Positions 55,302 through 64,000 of a DNA stretch of 64,000 nt are shown in pieces. The position numbers and the translations under genes are program-made. The notes below the pieces were generated by a model, which saw only the letters and a program-made list of their open reading frames with translations, was not told the origin of the DNA and did no database searches. The stretch is from Lunularia cruciata (Eukaryota > Streptophyta > Marchantiopsida > Lunulariales > Lunulariaceae): NCBI GenBank assembly GCA_948567375.1, contig OX419758.1:44769001-44833000 (forward strand). The letters are read 5' to 3'. Position 1 is the stretch's first letter, and each line of letters starts with the position of its first letter.

Positions 55302-58300
55302 TGTGACAACCTGGCAAATATCACTTTTGCGGTAATCGAGTAAGTAAAGTTTGTTCCCGTAGAGATACAATTTAGAATTGGTCAAATACAAAGCAAAGTA
55401 ACAATTGCAGTTCTTCTTGAGTTCTTCTTTAGTCTCTCAGGTAGAAACCACACCCAGAAGAGAGTAACAAGCATTGACTCGCAGTCTTGTCACAAATTAG
55501 CACTCCTTAATCATAACTCCATCAAATCTTTCCAAAAAATCTTGATTGTGATGATTCAGGCTCTCCCAAAAATGGCACTTCATTGCAAAATGACTTTGCC
55601 TCAAAATTGTGTTCTACTCCTCCACTGAAGGCACAACTTCCTCGATCAAAATTGCTTCACATCAACTTTGCACTGCACTCACAAATGCAGAATACTACCA
55701 ACACTACAATTCCTCTCAGATCTGTCAAGGCATTGCTTCAATGGCACTTCACTCAGGATCAAACACACAAAATAAAGGTCAATGTTGCAGAATGCAATAT
55801 CCAACAAGCACACTGACTTGCACTTCAAAATTCTCCCAACACTCACAAACACAATCATAACGTTGATACTCGGAATCAAGCTCAAGAGACGAGCATTGCT
55901 TCACAATACTTTGCTTTATCTATTCTCAAAAATTATGAGCACTGAACAACATAAGACTGCAAATGCCACTATTGAATAGTAAAGCAATCAATAGTTCTAA
56001 CAAAAATATTGTTTCCTAACAACTCTACAAACCTGCAAATCCAAAATGATAATGCACCTCTTCATATCTGTCTCTTCAAATCTCAATTCTGTTTCTAATC
56101 CGATCCGATGTCTACTTCATCATCGGCTTTCAAACCCAAACCCAAAGTAACTTCACCCACTACTACTCTATCCTCGGGTTTCATAACTCCTAACTCTTCT
56201 ATCAATTCTATTACTTCTTCACTCTGATCTACAATTGAGGTCATGGGTAACCTTTCTACTACTTTATCTTCAGACTCACTCTTCTCCAAAGTGTCAAATG
56301 TCAAATCCAAAGACACCTTCACTCCTACTTCTCTTCCTTTGGATCTTTGTACTTCTTCTACCTCACAAAAAAGTTTAGCTAACTCCGTCCTAATAAGGTC
56401 TTGTTTGAGACACACATTGTCCCCCACCTCTAACATCTTCCTATCTATACGATCTTGCAGCCAAATTAAGAGATTATTTAAATTTTTATCCTTCGCCTTC
56501 CTCTTGTGCGTCTCCTGTACTAGCAGCTTTAGCTCATGCAACCTTGCCTCTTTGAGTTTACATTCCACTTCTGTACTCAGCATGGCCTTAATTTCATTGA
56601 CAACACCTTCTACTTCACTAGTTTCTTCCACCACCGTAAACTTCTCCTTCTTCCTCTCTTTGTCCAATTCACTATGATACATCTAAAGCTCATCTTCAAA
56701 TTCAGCTTTTAATGCTTCCTTCTCCCTTTGATGTACAAAGAGTTGTTCCTCTACTTCTCGCATCAACCCTCTCAACCGATCTTCTTCTCTACTCCACTAT
56801 GTCAACTCTCGTTGCCAGGCCTGATCTTTCTTTGCTGCCCTCTTCTTAAGGCTCTCCAACTCTTGCTCCATCACCGCAGCAATTACCTTGGAGTGTATCA
56901 ACTTGACACGCATTCCTGCAAGTTCTCCTTTCAACCCCACAATCATCACAGTCATCTCCTTCACTTCCTCACAATTTCTTACTAACTCTTCCCTTGTCGC
57001 CTCAAAGTGCTTACTCCGAAGAACCTCCTCAACCCAAAGTTCTTTGACCTCCATCTCCACTCTTGTCAGCTTACTTTGTAACAACGAGGTTTCGGCACTC
57101 TAGGTTTTTACCACTGCTAATTCATCTGGTATGTCAAGCTTGGCACTTATTATCTCCATCTTCTTCTGCTGCAACATCATCAACAATGGGCATACTACCT
57201 TGGACAAATAGTTCACAAATAGTTCACTCCTTTGCACCTTGCATCCTTGGCTCGGACTTTGGGTTCTGACTCTTCTACATTTGGTACCTTGCCCTGAAGT
57301 TGAGATCTTTGCACCTTCAAAGCTTCCTCCTCATAACTTTCTCCCTCTTTCTGAGTAAGGTTACTGGGCCCCACTGCAGATACACTTAAGGCATTCTTAC
57401 GCTTGGCAGCTTGGGGTTGTGCTTTGCCTTCTTCTCCCTTCTTCTTCTCACTGCCTTGTTCCATCAAGGAAACTTGGGGACTCAGCTTTTTGACCTCTTT
57501 CATCAGTTTTATCACTTGTTGGACCTCCACTTTGCCTTCGCTGTTGCTACTTGATTCTTTGCTTTGTAGCGTAAACTCCTCTTCTTCACCCGACACTCCT
57601 TCCTTTGATCCGGTTTCTCCTTTTGATTCTTCTTCTTCTTCTTCTTGCACAACTTCCTTCATCTTCACTATCACCGTCATTGGGTTAAGCTTTGGAACTT
57701 TCTGGGGTTGTAATGTCGTGACACAACTCTCAGGCTTGGTCCTCTTTTGTGCCCTTGGAAGGTCAATTGCTACGATCTTTTCTCTCCCACTCTCTTTGTA
57801 GTACCTATCCCCCTCTCACACTCTCTCCATATAGTATCGCTCATCTGCATCGGCTTCCTTGCACAAATCTGGATGAAAGTGCAACCGCATTCAACTTTGC
57901 TCTTCCAAAGTCAGCAAGTTCAACCCAAAATAAAAGTGTGCTACAAATGGCACAAAATAATGTGGTGGTATATCCATTCTCTATCCTGAAATCATCTACA
58001 ATACACTCTGATGCAGGCATTTTGCCCAATCTACTACCTCTCCCGCAAACATTTGGTGAAAGAACACTACCTATTGCATAGTAACATAGGTGGTTCGCTT
58101 TGGTTTGAACATGACCATCATTGCACTTACAATTCCTCTCTGCTCAGGGTCTCTATAACTATCCACCTTATACCCATTCTTAGTGCGGGGTTGATTGAAC
58201 AACTTCCTTACTTTGGCAGTCTCTTCTGAAGCATCACACTTCCGATAGAAGGTGGTACCTCCTACCTCTCTGGCTTCCCTTCCCAACACTACTCTCCAAT

Positions 58301-59069
58301 CTGCCTCCGTCCATCAAGCAGGATTCCCTCTCTTCCCCTCATGCTTTGGCCCATCCTTGCAGTTGCTTGCTGCAATTTCTACCATGAAACTTGGAAAACT
58401 AAAATTTTAGTTCCAGGCCAGGAACGTGATACAAAGTCTCGTCAAGACTTCAATCCGCGCTATTACTTCTAATCTATGAATTGCAAGCCCTCTCACCACA
58501 CTCTACTTGCTCACTTTTGGTACCATCGTGTGCTTCCTCACTTTTCTCTTGTGGAAGATCATCCCCAAAATCCTAACACACTCTTCTTCCTACTGATTTG
58601 CAATTTGCATTACTTTGGGTCGACTCTGAATAGGCACCGGGTAGCGATTGGACATTGCTCCTTCTTCTTGCACAATGTGTAATTTTATAGTCATGCGCCA
58701 ATCAGTTACTCTTCAGTCACTCCTCCTCTCAAATTTCCGATTTGGTGAAGTTGTTGCCTGTCACTATCAAGAAGTTCTTGATCCTGAGGTCATTACTTTC
58801 TTCTTTCATACTTTCTTGATTGCGCCGACTCCGAAGAAGTTTGTTACATGTTCTTTGGATCCGCTCGTGCCGCCCAATACGAAGTCTCTCACTTTGTCTT
58901 TGTCTTTGGGTTCTTCTTCACGTCTTGACCCGAGGTCAACTTCAGGTTTTACTTCACCTCCTTGCTTCTTCTTATTAATCCCCAGGGTAGCACTCTTTAG
59001 GTTCTAACCCTCTACTTCTGGTTTAAAATGCAAATAAAACAATCAAAAACAAAAAATGTGGGTACCACA
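55302..59069 (-). mobile_element. GL10: solo giant LTR carrying an ORF (type II)
   Basis: 3768 bp, TGTGACAACCT...GGGTACCACA, perfect target duplication ATTGC (55297-55301, 59070-59074) in the GL9 LTR ORF. Same orientation as its host. The near-complete type II LTR of the window. Confidence 0.92.
56095..58655 (-). pseudogene. GL10 LTR-encoded coiled-coil protein (type II)
   Basis: TATA TATAAAATT 58681-58689, ATG 58653-58655 (MSNRYPVP), stop TAG 56095-56097; about 854 codons, the same span as GL1. N-terminal domain: GTTFYRKCDASEETAKVRKL, TKNGYKVDSYRDPEQRGIVS, AMMVMFKPKRTTYVTMQ, AHFYFGLNLL. Linker 57680-57213 with EEEEEESKGETGSKEGVSGE and EFTLQSKESSSNSEGKVEVQ. Coiled coil 57084-56095 with an open 195-codon C-terminal part (EARLHELKLLVQETHKRKAK, RMPMTSI-type tail, DDEVDIGSD). 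A few frameshifts and stops. It shares domain order, not detailed sequence, with type I. Confidence 0.82.
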
Positions 59070-61229
59070 ATTGCTTTTGAGTGAATGAATTCTACACGCA
59101 CATCTGCAATTTCCCCTTTCAACTTTGCAACCAATGCGGTCATCTCCTTTGCCTCCTTGTGACTCTTTACTTGTCTTGCCTCCCTTGTCACCTCAAAGTG
59201 CTTACTCCGTAGAATGCTCTCAACCCAAAGTTCTTTGGCTTCCATCTCCACCCTTGTCAACTTACTTTGCAACAACAATGTTTCCACACTCCAGGTCTTG
59301 ACTACTGCCAATTCATCCAGCACCTCAAGATTGGCACTTACCATCTCCTACTTCTTGTGCAATAACATCATCAACAGCAGATATACTACCTTAGACAAAT
59401 AGTCCATTCCTTCACACTTTGCTTCATTGGCTTGACCTTTGAGTTTTGACCACTCTACTTTTTGCACCTTACCCCAAAGTTGCAATCTTTGCACCTTCAA
59501 AGTTTCTTCTTCTGAACTATCTCCTCCTTCCAGAGTAACTTCACAGGGCCCCACTTCAGATGCAGTCATCACATTCTTACCCTTGGCAGTCTAGGGTTGT
59601 GCCATGACTTGCTCTCCCTTCTTCTTCTCACTTCCTTGTTCAAGCAAGGAAATTTTGGGACTCTGCTTTCCTGCCTTGATCATTGGCTGTTGTGTTTGCT
59701 GAACCTCCATTTTGCCTTTGCTGTCACTGCTTGATTCTTCACTCCATAGCGTGAAATCCTCTTCCTCTCCCAACATTCCTTCCTTTGATCCAATTTCTCC
59801 TTCCGACTCTTCTTCTACTTCCAGCATGGCTCCCTCTATCTTTACTACCACCAACCATTGGGTTAAGCTTTGGAACCTTCTTGGGCTGGATTGTTGCAAC
59901 ACAACTCTCAGGCTTGCTCTCTTTCTTGCCCTTGGAAGGTCAATTGCTGTGATTTTCTCCTTCCCACTCTCCTTGTAGTACTCATCTCCATCTCGCACTC
60001 TCTCCATATAATATTGCTCATCTACAACTGCCTCCTTTTGTAAATCCGGATGAAAGTGTGAATGCATTCAATTTTGTTCTTCCAAAGTCGTCAAGTTCAA
60101 CCCAAAATAAAATTGTGCTGCAAATGACACAAAGTAATGTGGTGGCATATCTGTTCTCCATTCCGAAATGCCCCACTCTCTAATGCAAACATTTTGCCCA
60201 ATCTATTGCCTCTCCCGCAAACATTTGGTGAAAGAACACCGCCTGTTGCATCGTAACATAGGTGGTTTGCTCTAGCTTGAACATTGCCATCATCATGCTT
60301 ACTATCCCTCTCTGCTTGGGGTCTCTATAACTGTCCACCTTATACCCATTCTTAGTGCGAGGTCGATTGAACAAATTCCTCACTTTGGCAGTCTCTTCTA
60401 AAGCATCACACTTTCAATAGAAGGTGGTACCTCCTACCGCTCCCGCTTCTCTTCCCAAAACTATTATCCAATCTCCCTCCATCCATTGAGCGGGATTCCC
60501 TCTCTTTCCCTTGTGCTTTGGTCCATCCTTGCAATTGCTTGTTGCAATTTCTACCATGAAACCTGGAAAACTGAAGTTCCAATTCCAGGCCAAGAACGTG
60601 ATATGAAGTCTTGTCAAGACATTGATCCGCGCTATTACTTCTAATCTATGAATTGCAAGGCCCCTCACTGCACTCTACTTACTCATTTTTGGGGTCATCG
60701 TGTGTTTCCTCACCTTCTTCCTATGGAAGATTGTTCTCAAGATCCTAAGCCACTCCTCTTCCTGTAGATTTGCAATTTGCATTACTACGAGTCGACTCTG
60801 AATAGGAACCGGGTAGCAACTGGACGTTGCTCTACTTCCTTGCACAACTCATAATTTTATAGTCGTGCACAGATCAGTCATTCTTTAGTTGCTCCTCCTC
60901 TCCTATCTCCAATTTGGTGAAGTTGTTTCTAGTCACTATCAAGAAGTTCTTGATCCCGAGGTCACTACTTTCTTCTCGCATTCTTTCTTGATTGTGCCAA
61001 CTCCAAAGAATTTTGTTATAGGTTCTTTAGATCCGCTCATGCCGCCCCATACAAAGTCTCTTCTTTTTCATCTTTGTCTTTTTGTCTTTGGGTCTTGACA
61101 CGAGGTCAACTTTAGGTTTTACTTCAAACTCCCACTTCTTCTTATTTTTTCCTAAGGTTAGCACTCTTTAGGCTCTATCCACATACTTCTTCTTCAAATG
61201 CTAAAAAACAGAAAACAAAATTGTGGGCA

Positions 61230-61242
61230 CCTCCCTCAAATG
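61230..61242 (-). other. GL9 polypurine tract
   Basis: Minus strand CATTTGAGGGAGG immediately before the 3' LTR; the same motif precedes the GL5 3' LTR. Confidence 0.82.
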
Positions 61243-62440
61243 TGAGCATCCCCACAAACACCAAAAACTAGTTTTTTATACAAAGTCGAGTCCGTGGTCC
61301 AATATTTTCTAACCCTCCACCCGTTTACTTGAGTGGCAAAAGGATTGCCATCCAGGTCTGCAAGTTGAATAGAGCCATTGGCATATATGTGCATAACACG
61401 GTATGGCCTCATCCACCACACATGAAGTTTCCTTGGAAAAAATATGCGGTGATTGTCATATAACGACACCAAGTCACCTTCTCGAACAGACACAGACTTG
61501 ATTCTCTTATCATGCCTGACTTTCCGCTGTTCTTGGACTTCCTTTGTGGTTTGCATTGCATCATCCCTTTTCTCTTCTAACCATATTAGTTGGTGGATCC
61601 AAAGATCTTGGCTTTCTTCTGCCAACAATTGTTCTTTGCAAAGAATCCGATATGTCAGTACTTCAAATTCAATAGGTAGTATGGGATGCAATCCGTATGT
61701 CAAGAAATAAGGAGTTTTCTTGGTAGTAATCTTTTCAGTTGTTCTATATGCATACAAAGCTGCAGGTAACTTTGTGTCCCAGTCGTAGGCATAATTGACT
61801 ATCACCTTATCAAAATTTTACACAACAATCCATTGGCCTTCTCCGTTAGTCCATTAGCTTTTGGATTGTAAGGAGTTGTCTTCCAATGTTTAATTTAGAA
61901 GTACTTGGTTAACACTTCCACCATTGAGTTCAAAAAATGAGATCCCTGATCAATGACCAATTCTAGAGGAAACCCATAATGGGAAATGATGTTTCAAAAG
62001 AAAAATTCTACAACTATTTCCGCATCATCTCTTCATGTTGCCTCCGCTTTTACCATCTTGGTTGCATAATTAGTGCATACCAAGATATATCTCTTCCTTG
62101 TGATTTTGGTCACTGGTTGAATGGGATGCACAAAATCAACACCCCATTTCTCAAATGAAGCCAATGGCAAAATTGGTTTCAAAGGCCACTGGGAAGTCAC
62201 CGTCGGTTTCCTTGTTCTTTGACAGGCATCACAACTTTTAATATGGGCATGAGCATCTTTATATATCATAGGCCACCAATACCCTACTGAAAGGATTTTC
62301 TTCACCTTATTTTTCAGGGCATAGTGTCCTCTCAATGCTTCAGAGTGTAAGGATTCAATGACTCCTCCAACTTTGTATGCCTCCAAACATCTCTGAAGTA
62401 CTTCATCTTTGCTCATCTTAAATAAAATGTTGTGTTTTAA
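61243..62440 (-). pseudogene. GL9 integrase
   Basis: 62416-62033: H2C2 finger SLHSEALRGHYALK...SCDACQRTRK (all four ligands), core EKWGVDFVHPI (first Asp), YATKMVKAEAT. 62030-61810, frame-shifted: DQGSHFLNSMVEVL (second Asp) and the NGLTEK glutamate region. 61805-61236: VNYAYDWDTKLPAALYAYRT, TPYFLTYGLHPILPIEFEV, C-terminal domain VREGDLVSLYDNHR and MRPYRVMHIYANGSIQLADL. Catalytic residues present but frame broken. Confidence 0.9.
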
Positions 62441-63060
62441 TTAATACGGTCCCATCTTCTGGAGGAAGACTTCCCTCTGCTCCAGGTCCAGCCCTTCAAG
62501 ACAATGAAAAGTATGTAGATAGTGATATTCGGCCACATACCTTGTACTTTGGATAACCATCAGATGATATAGCTCTTCATCAGGAAACTGATCAATGATT
62601 TCCAAGTCTTGGTCTTGAGTTTCTAACTTGGATAAGAAGTCCTCATTCAAATGCAAAGCTCCCTTCCTTACTTGTACAGTGTATGTGAATTCTTGTAACA
62701 ACAAGAATCTGCCTCGTTGACCAAATGTTGCAATGCGTAAGGGTCAACATAGAAGACAAAGTCGTATCCCAGCAAGTAGTGGCAAAATTTTCTGCAGGCA
62801 TACACCATTCCGAGTGCTTCTCTTTCAGTTGTCAAATAGTTCTTTTTCTAAAACTGAAAGTTGTCGGCTGGCATAATAAATCGAGTAGTCCTTCTTCTTC
62901 TTGTCTTTCTGACTTAAGAGAACTCCGATTGCCATGGACAAAGTGTCCACATACACATGAAAAGGGACGTCCCAATTTGGGGCCCTCATGACAGGTGCTT
63001 TAACCAATTTCTTCTTCAATACCTGGAAAGCTTCTTCTTGATTTGTCTCCCACGGGTAGT
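62441..63060 (-). pseudogene. GL9 RNase H and spacer
   Basis: PFHVYVDTLSMAIGVLLSQK and YYASRQLSVLEKELFDN (63040-62825), stop, then EREALGMVYACRKFCHYLLG and VDPYALQHLV (His of VDH changed to Pro). After a deletion of about 30 codons, 62704-62441: FTYTVQVRKGALHLNEDFLS and the spacer RYVAEYHYLHTFHCLEGL to integrase. Confidence 0.85.
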
Positions 63061-64000
63061 CTTTAGATTTCTTTAGAAGCTTTGTAAGGGGTGCAGCAAG
63101 CACCGTATAGTTTGAAACAAAGCGCCTATAGTATTGGACGTGTCCTAGGAAGGCTCTCAGCTCCCAGATATTCTTCAAGGATTCCAAAGCTGAGATTATT
63201 TTGACCTTCTCGACATTGACTTCAATACCTCGGCTTGACACCCGATGCCCCAGAAGAATTCACTCCTTCATTGCAAAGAAGCATTTCTCCGGGTGTAATG
63301 ACAAATCAGCAAAACAACACCTTTCAAAAGTTTGGCAAAGGTAATCCAAATGTACATCTCTTTGCCCAAAAACACAAAAATCATCAATGAAAACTTCCAC
63401 AAATTTGCATCGGGAATCCTTGAAGATTGAATTCATCATCTGCTAGAAAGTAGCGGGAGCATTACACAACCCAAAGGGCATTTGATTGTAAGTGAAAGTG
63501 CTCCAATCGGTCGTGAATGTGGTCTTATCCTTGTCCTCTTCTTAGATGGACACCTGATTGTATCCTGAAAATCCATCAAGGAAACTATAACAAGAGTGAC
63601 CAGCTACTTGGTCCAGAATTGTATCAGTAAAAGGCAAGGGATGATGATCCTTCCTTGTGACTGCATTTAACTTGCAGAAATCTTGGCACACTCAAATCTT
63701 CCATGTTTTCTTCTTTGGGACAATGACAATGGGAGAGACCCACTCACTGCTTTAGATAGGGAAAATTATTCCGGCCCCTAAGTACTTGTTGATTTTGTCT
63801 TTCACCAAGAGCAAGTACTTCGGATTCAGGCCGTATTGTCTCTGACAAACCGGAACTACGTCTTCAACAAGATCAATTCTATGTTCTCCAAATTCTCATG
63901 GAATACCCGGCATTTGATCAATAGACCAGGCAAATACATCCTAGAATTCTATAAATAGGGCAGTGTATCCTGCCAACTCCTCCGAAATAACTATCTTCTT
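63061..64000 (-). pseudogene. GL9 reverse transcriptase (and pre-RT), running off the window
   Basis: Downward from 64000: EELAGYTALFIEF, DVFAWSIDQMPGIP pre-[78 protein letters not shown], catalytic VEVFIDDFCVFG intact, HPEKCFFAMKE, SSRGIEVNVEKVKII, AFLGHVQYYRRF. The frame is broken only by a few stops, several of them C-to-T changes (CAG to TAG, CAA to TAA, CGA to TGA). Best preserved RT of the GL family here. Confidence 0.92.

Larger units (their letters stand above)
54524..60840 (-). pseudogene. GL9 LTR-encoded coiled-coil protein (type II), split by GL10
   Basis: TATA 60853-60861. N-terminal domain 60668-60120 (ITFLAWNWNFSFPGFMVEI, CKDGPKHKGKRGNPAQWMEG, TKNGYKVDSYRDPKQRGIVS, MFKLEQTTYVTMQQAVFFHQ); linker 60067-59591 (YYMERVRDGDEYYKESGKEK, EEDFTLWSEESSSDSKGK); coiled coil 59572-59075; GL10; then 55300-54700 (LHELRLLVQETHKRKAKDMK). 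Colinear with GL10. Multiple stops and frameshifts. Confidence 0.8.
54091..61229 (-). mobile_element. GL9 3' giant LTR (type II), with nested GL10
   Basis: TGTGACAACCC at 54091, other end TGCCCACAATTTTG (minus) at 61229 directly after the PPT GAGGGAGG, so about four terminal bases are lost. Without GL10 it is about 3.37 kb; about 390 bp are deleted at 54522, where U5 (caaggcattgct) joins the ORF end (ccgatccgatgtc), removing the second TATA and R. Flank TGTGT (54086-54090). Confidence 0.87.

Overview
This window is plant nuclear heterochromatin-like DNA, almost entirely LTR retrotransposons. The evidence is Ty3/gypsy and Ty1/copia reading frames broken by stops (many of the CAG/CAA-to-TAG/TAA or TGG-to-TGA kind expected from deamination of methylated C), LTRs with TG...CA ends and 4-5 bp target duplications, tRNA primer-binding sites and a plant-type TTTAGGG motif. 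The species cannot be fixed from sequence; a large-genome vascular plant is likely. I see no intact host gene, rRNA, tRNA or CRISPR array.

I use local names. Family A is a Ty3/gypsy family with LTRs of about 690 bp (copies A1, A2, A3). D is a gypsy element with a 412 bp LTR and an initiator-tRNA-Met-type PBS. GL is a gypsy family with giant LTRs of about 3.78 kb (ten LTR copies, GL1-GL10). E is a gypsy integrase remnant. There is also one copia gag remnant and one unrelated 559 bp solo LTR.

Layout. 1-17895 is D (minus), whose gag is split by the complete A1 (1928-16569, minus). A1 itself holds two GL solo LTRs (GL1 4899-8676 plus; GL2 9338-13114 minus). D sits in the integrase of A2 (17896-26025, minus, 3' end outside the window), which also holds GL3 (20223-24014). 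A2 abuts a GL element (GL5, plus) whose gag/protease end is at 26026-27610. GL5 is split by A3 (27611-32898, plus, carrying the truncated GL4). It resumes with RT, RNase H and integrase (32899-35500) and ends in a 3' giant LTR (35523-41084) that itself contains GL6 and the 559 bp solo LTR. 41085-44840 holds the E integrase remnant, a diverged tandem repeat of about 250 bp and otherwise unrecognised DNA. 44842-52669 is GL7 (minus): partial gag, PBS and a giant 5' LTR containing GL8; it interrupts the copia gag (52670-53300). 54091-61229 is the 3' giant LTR of GL9 (minus) with GL10 inside, followed by GL9 pol to the window end.

The most unusual system is the GL family. Each LTR carries, in its U3 part, a long sense ORF (about 810-856 codons) with a conserved N-terminal domain, an acidic middle, a long coiled coil and a conserved acidic C-terminus. 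A conserved TATA box lies just upstream of it. A second TATA box with a poly(A) signal lies downstream of the ORF and probably serves the genomic RNA. In GL1 the whole 2.57 kb frame is free of frameshifts and broken only by eight nonsense codons. The LTR, even as a solo copy, therefore looks like a self-contained protein-coding unit.
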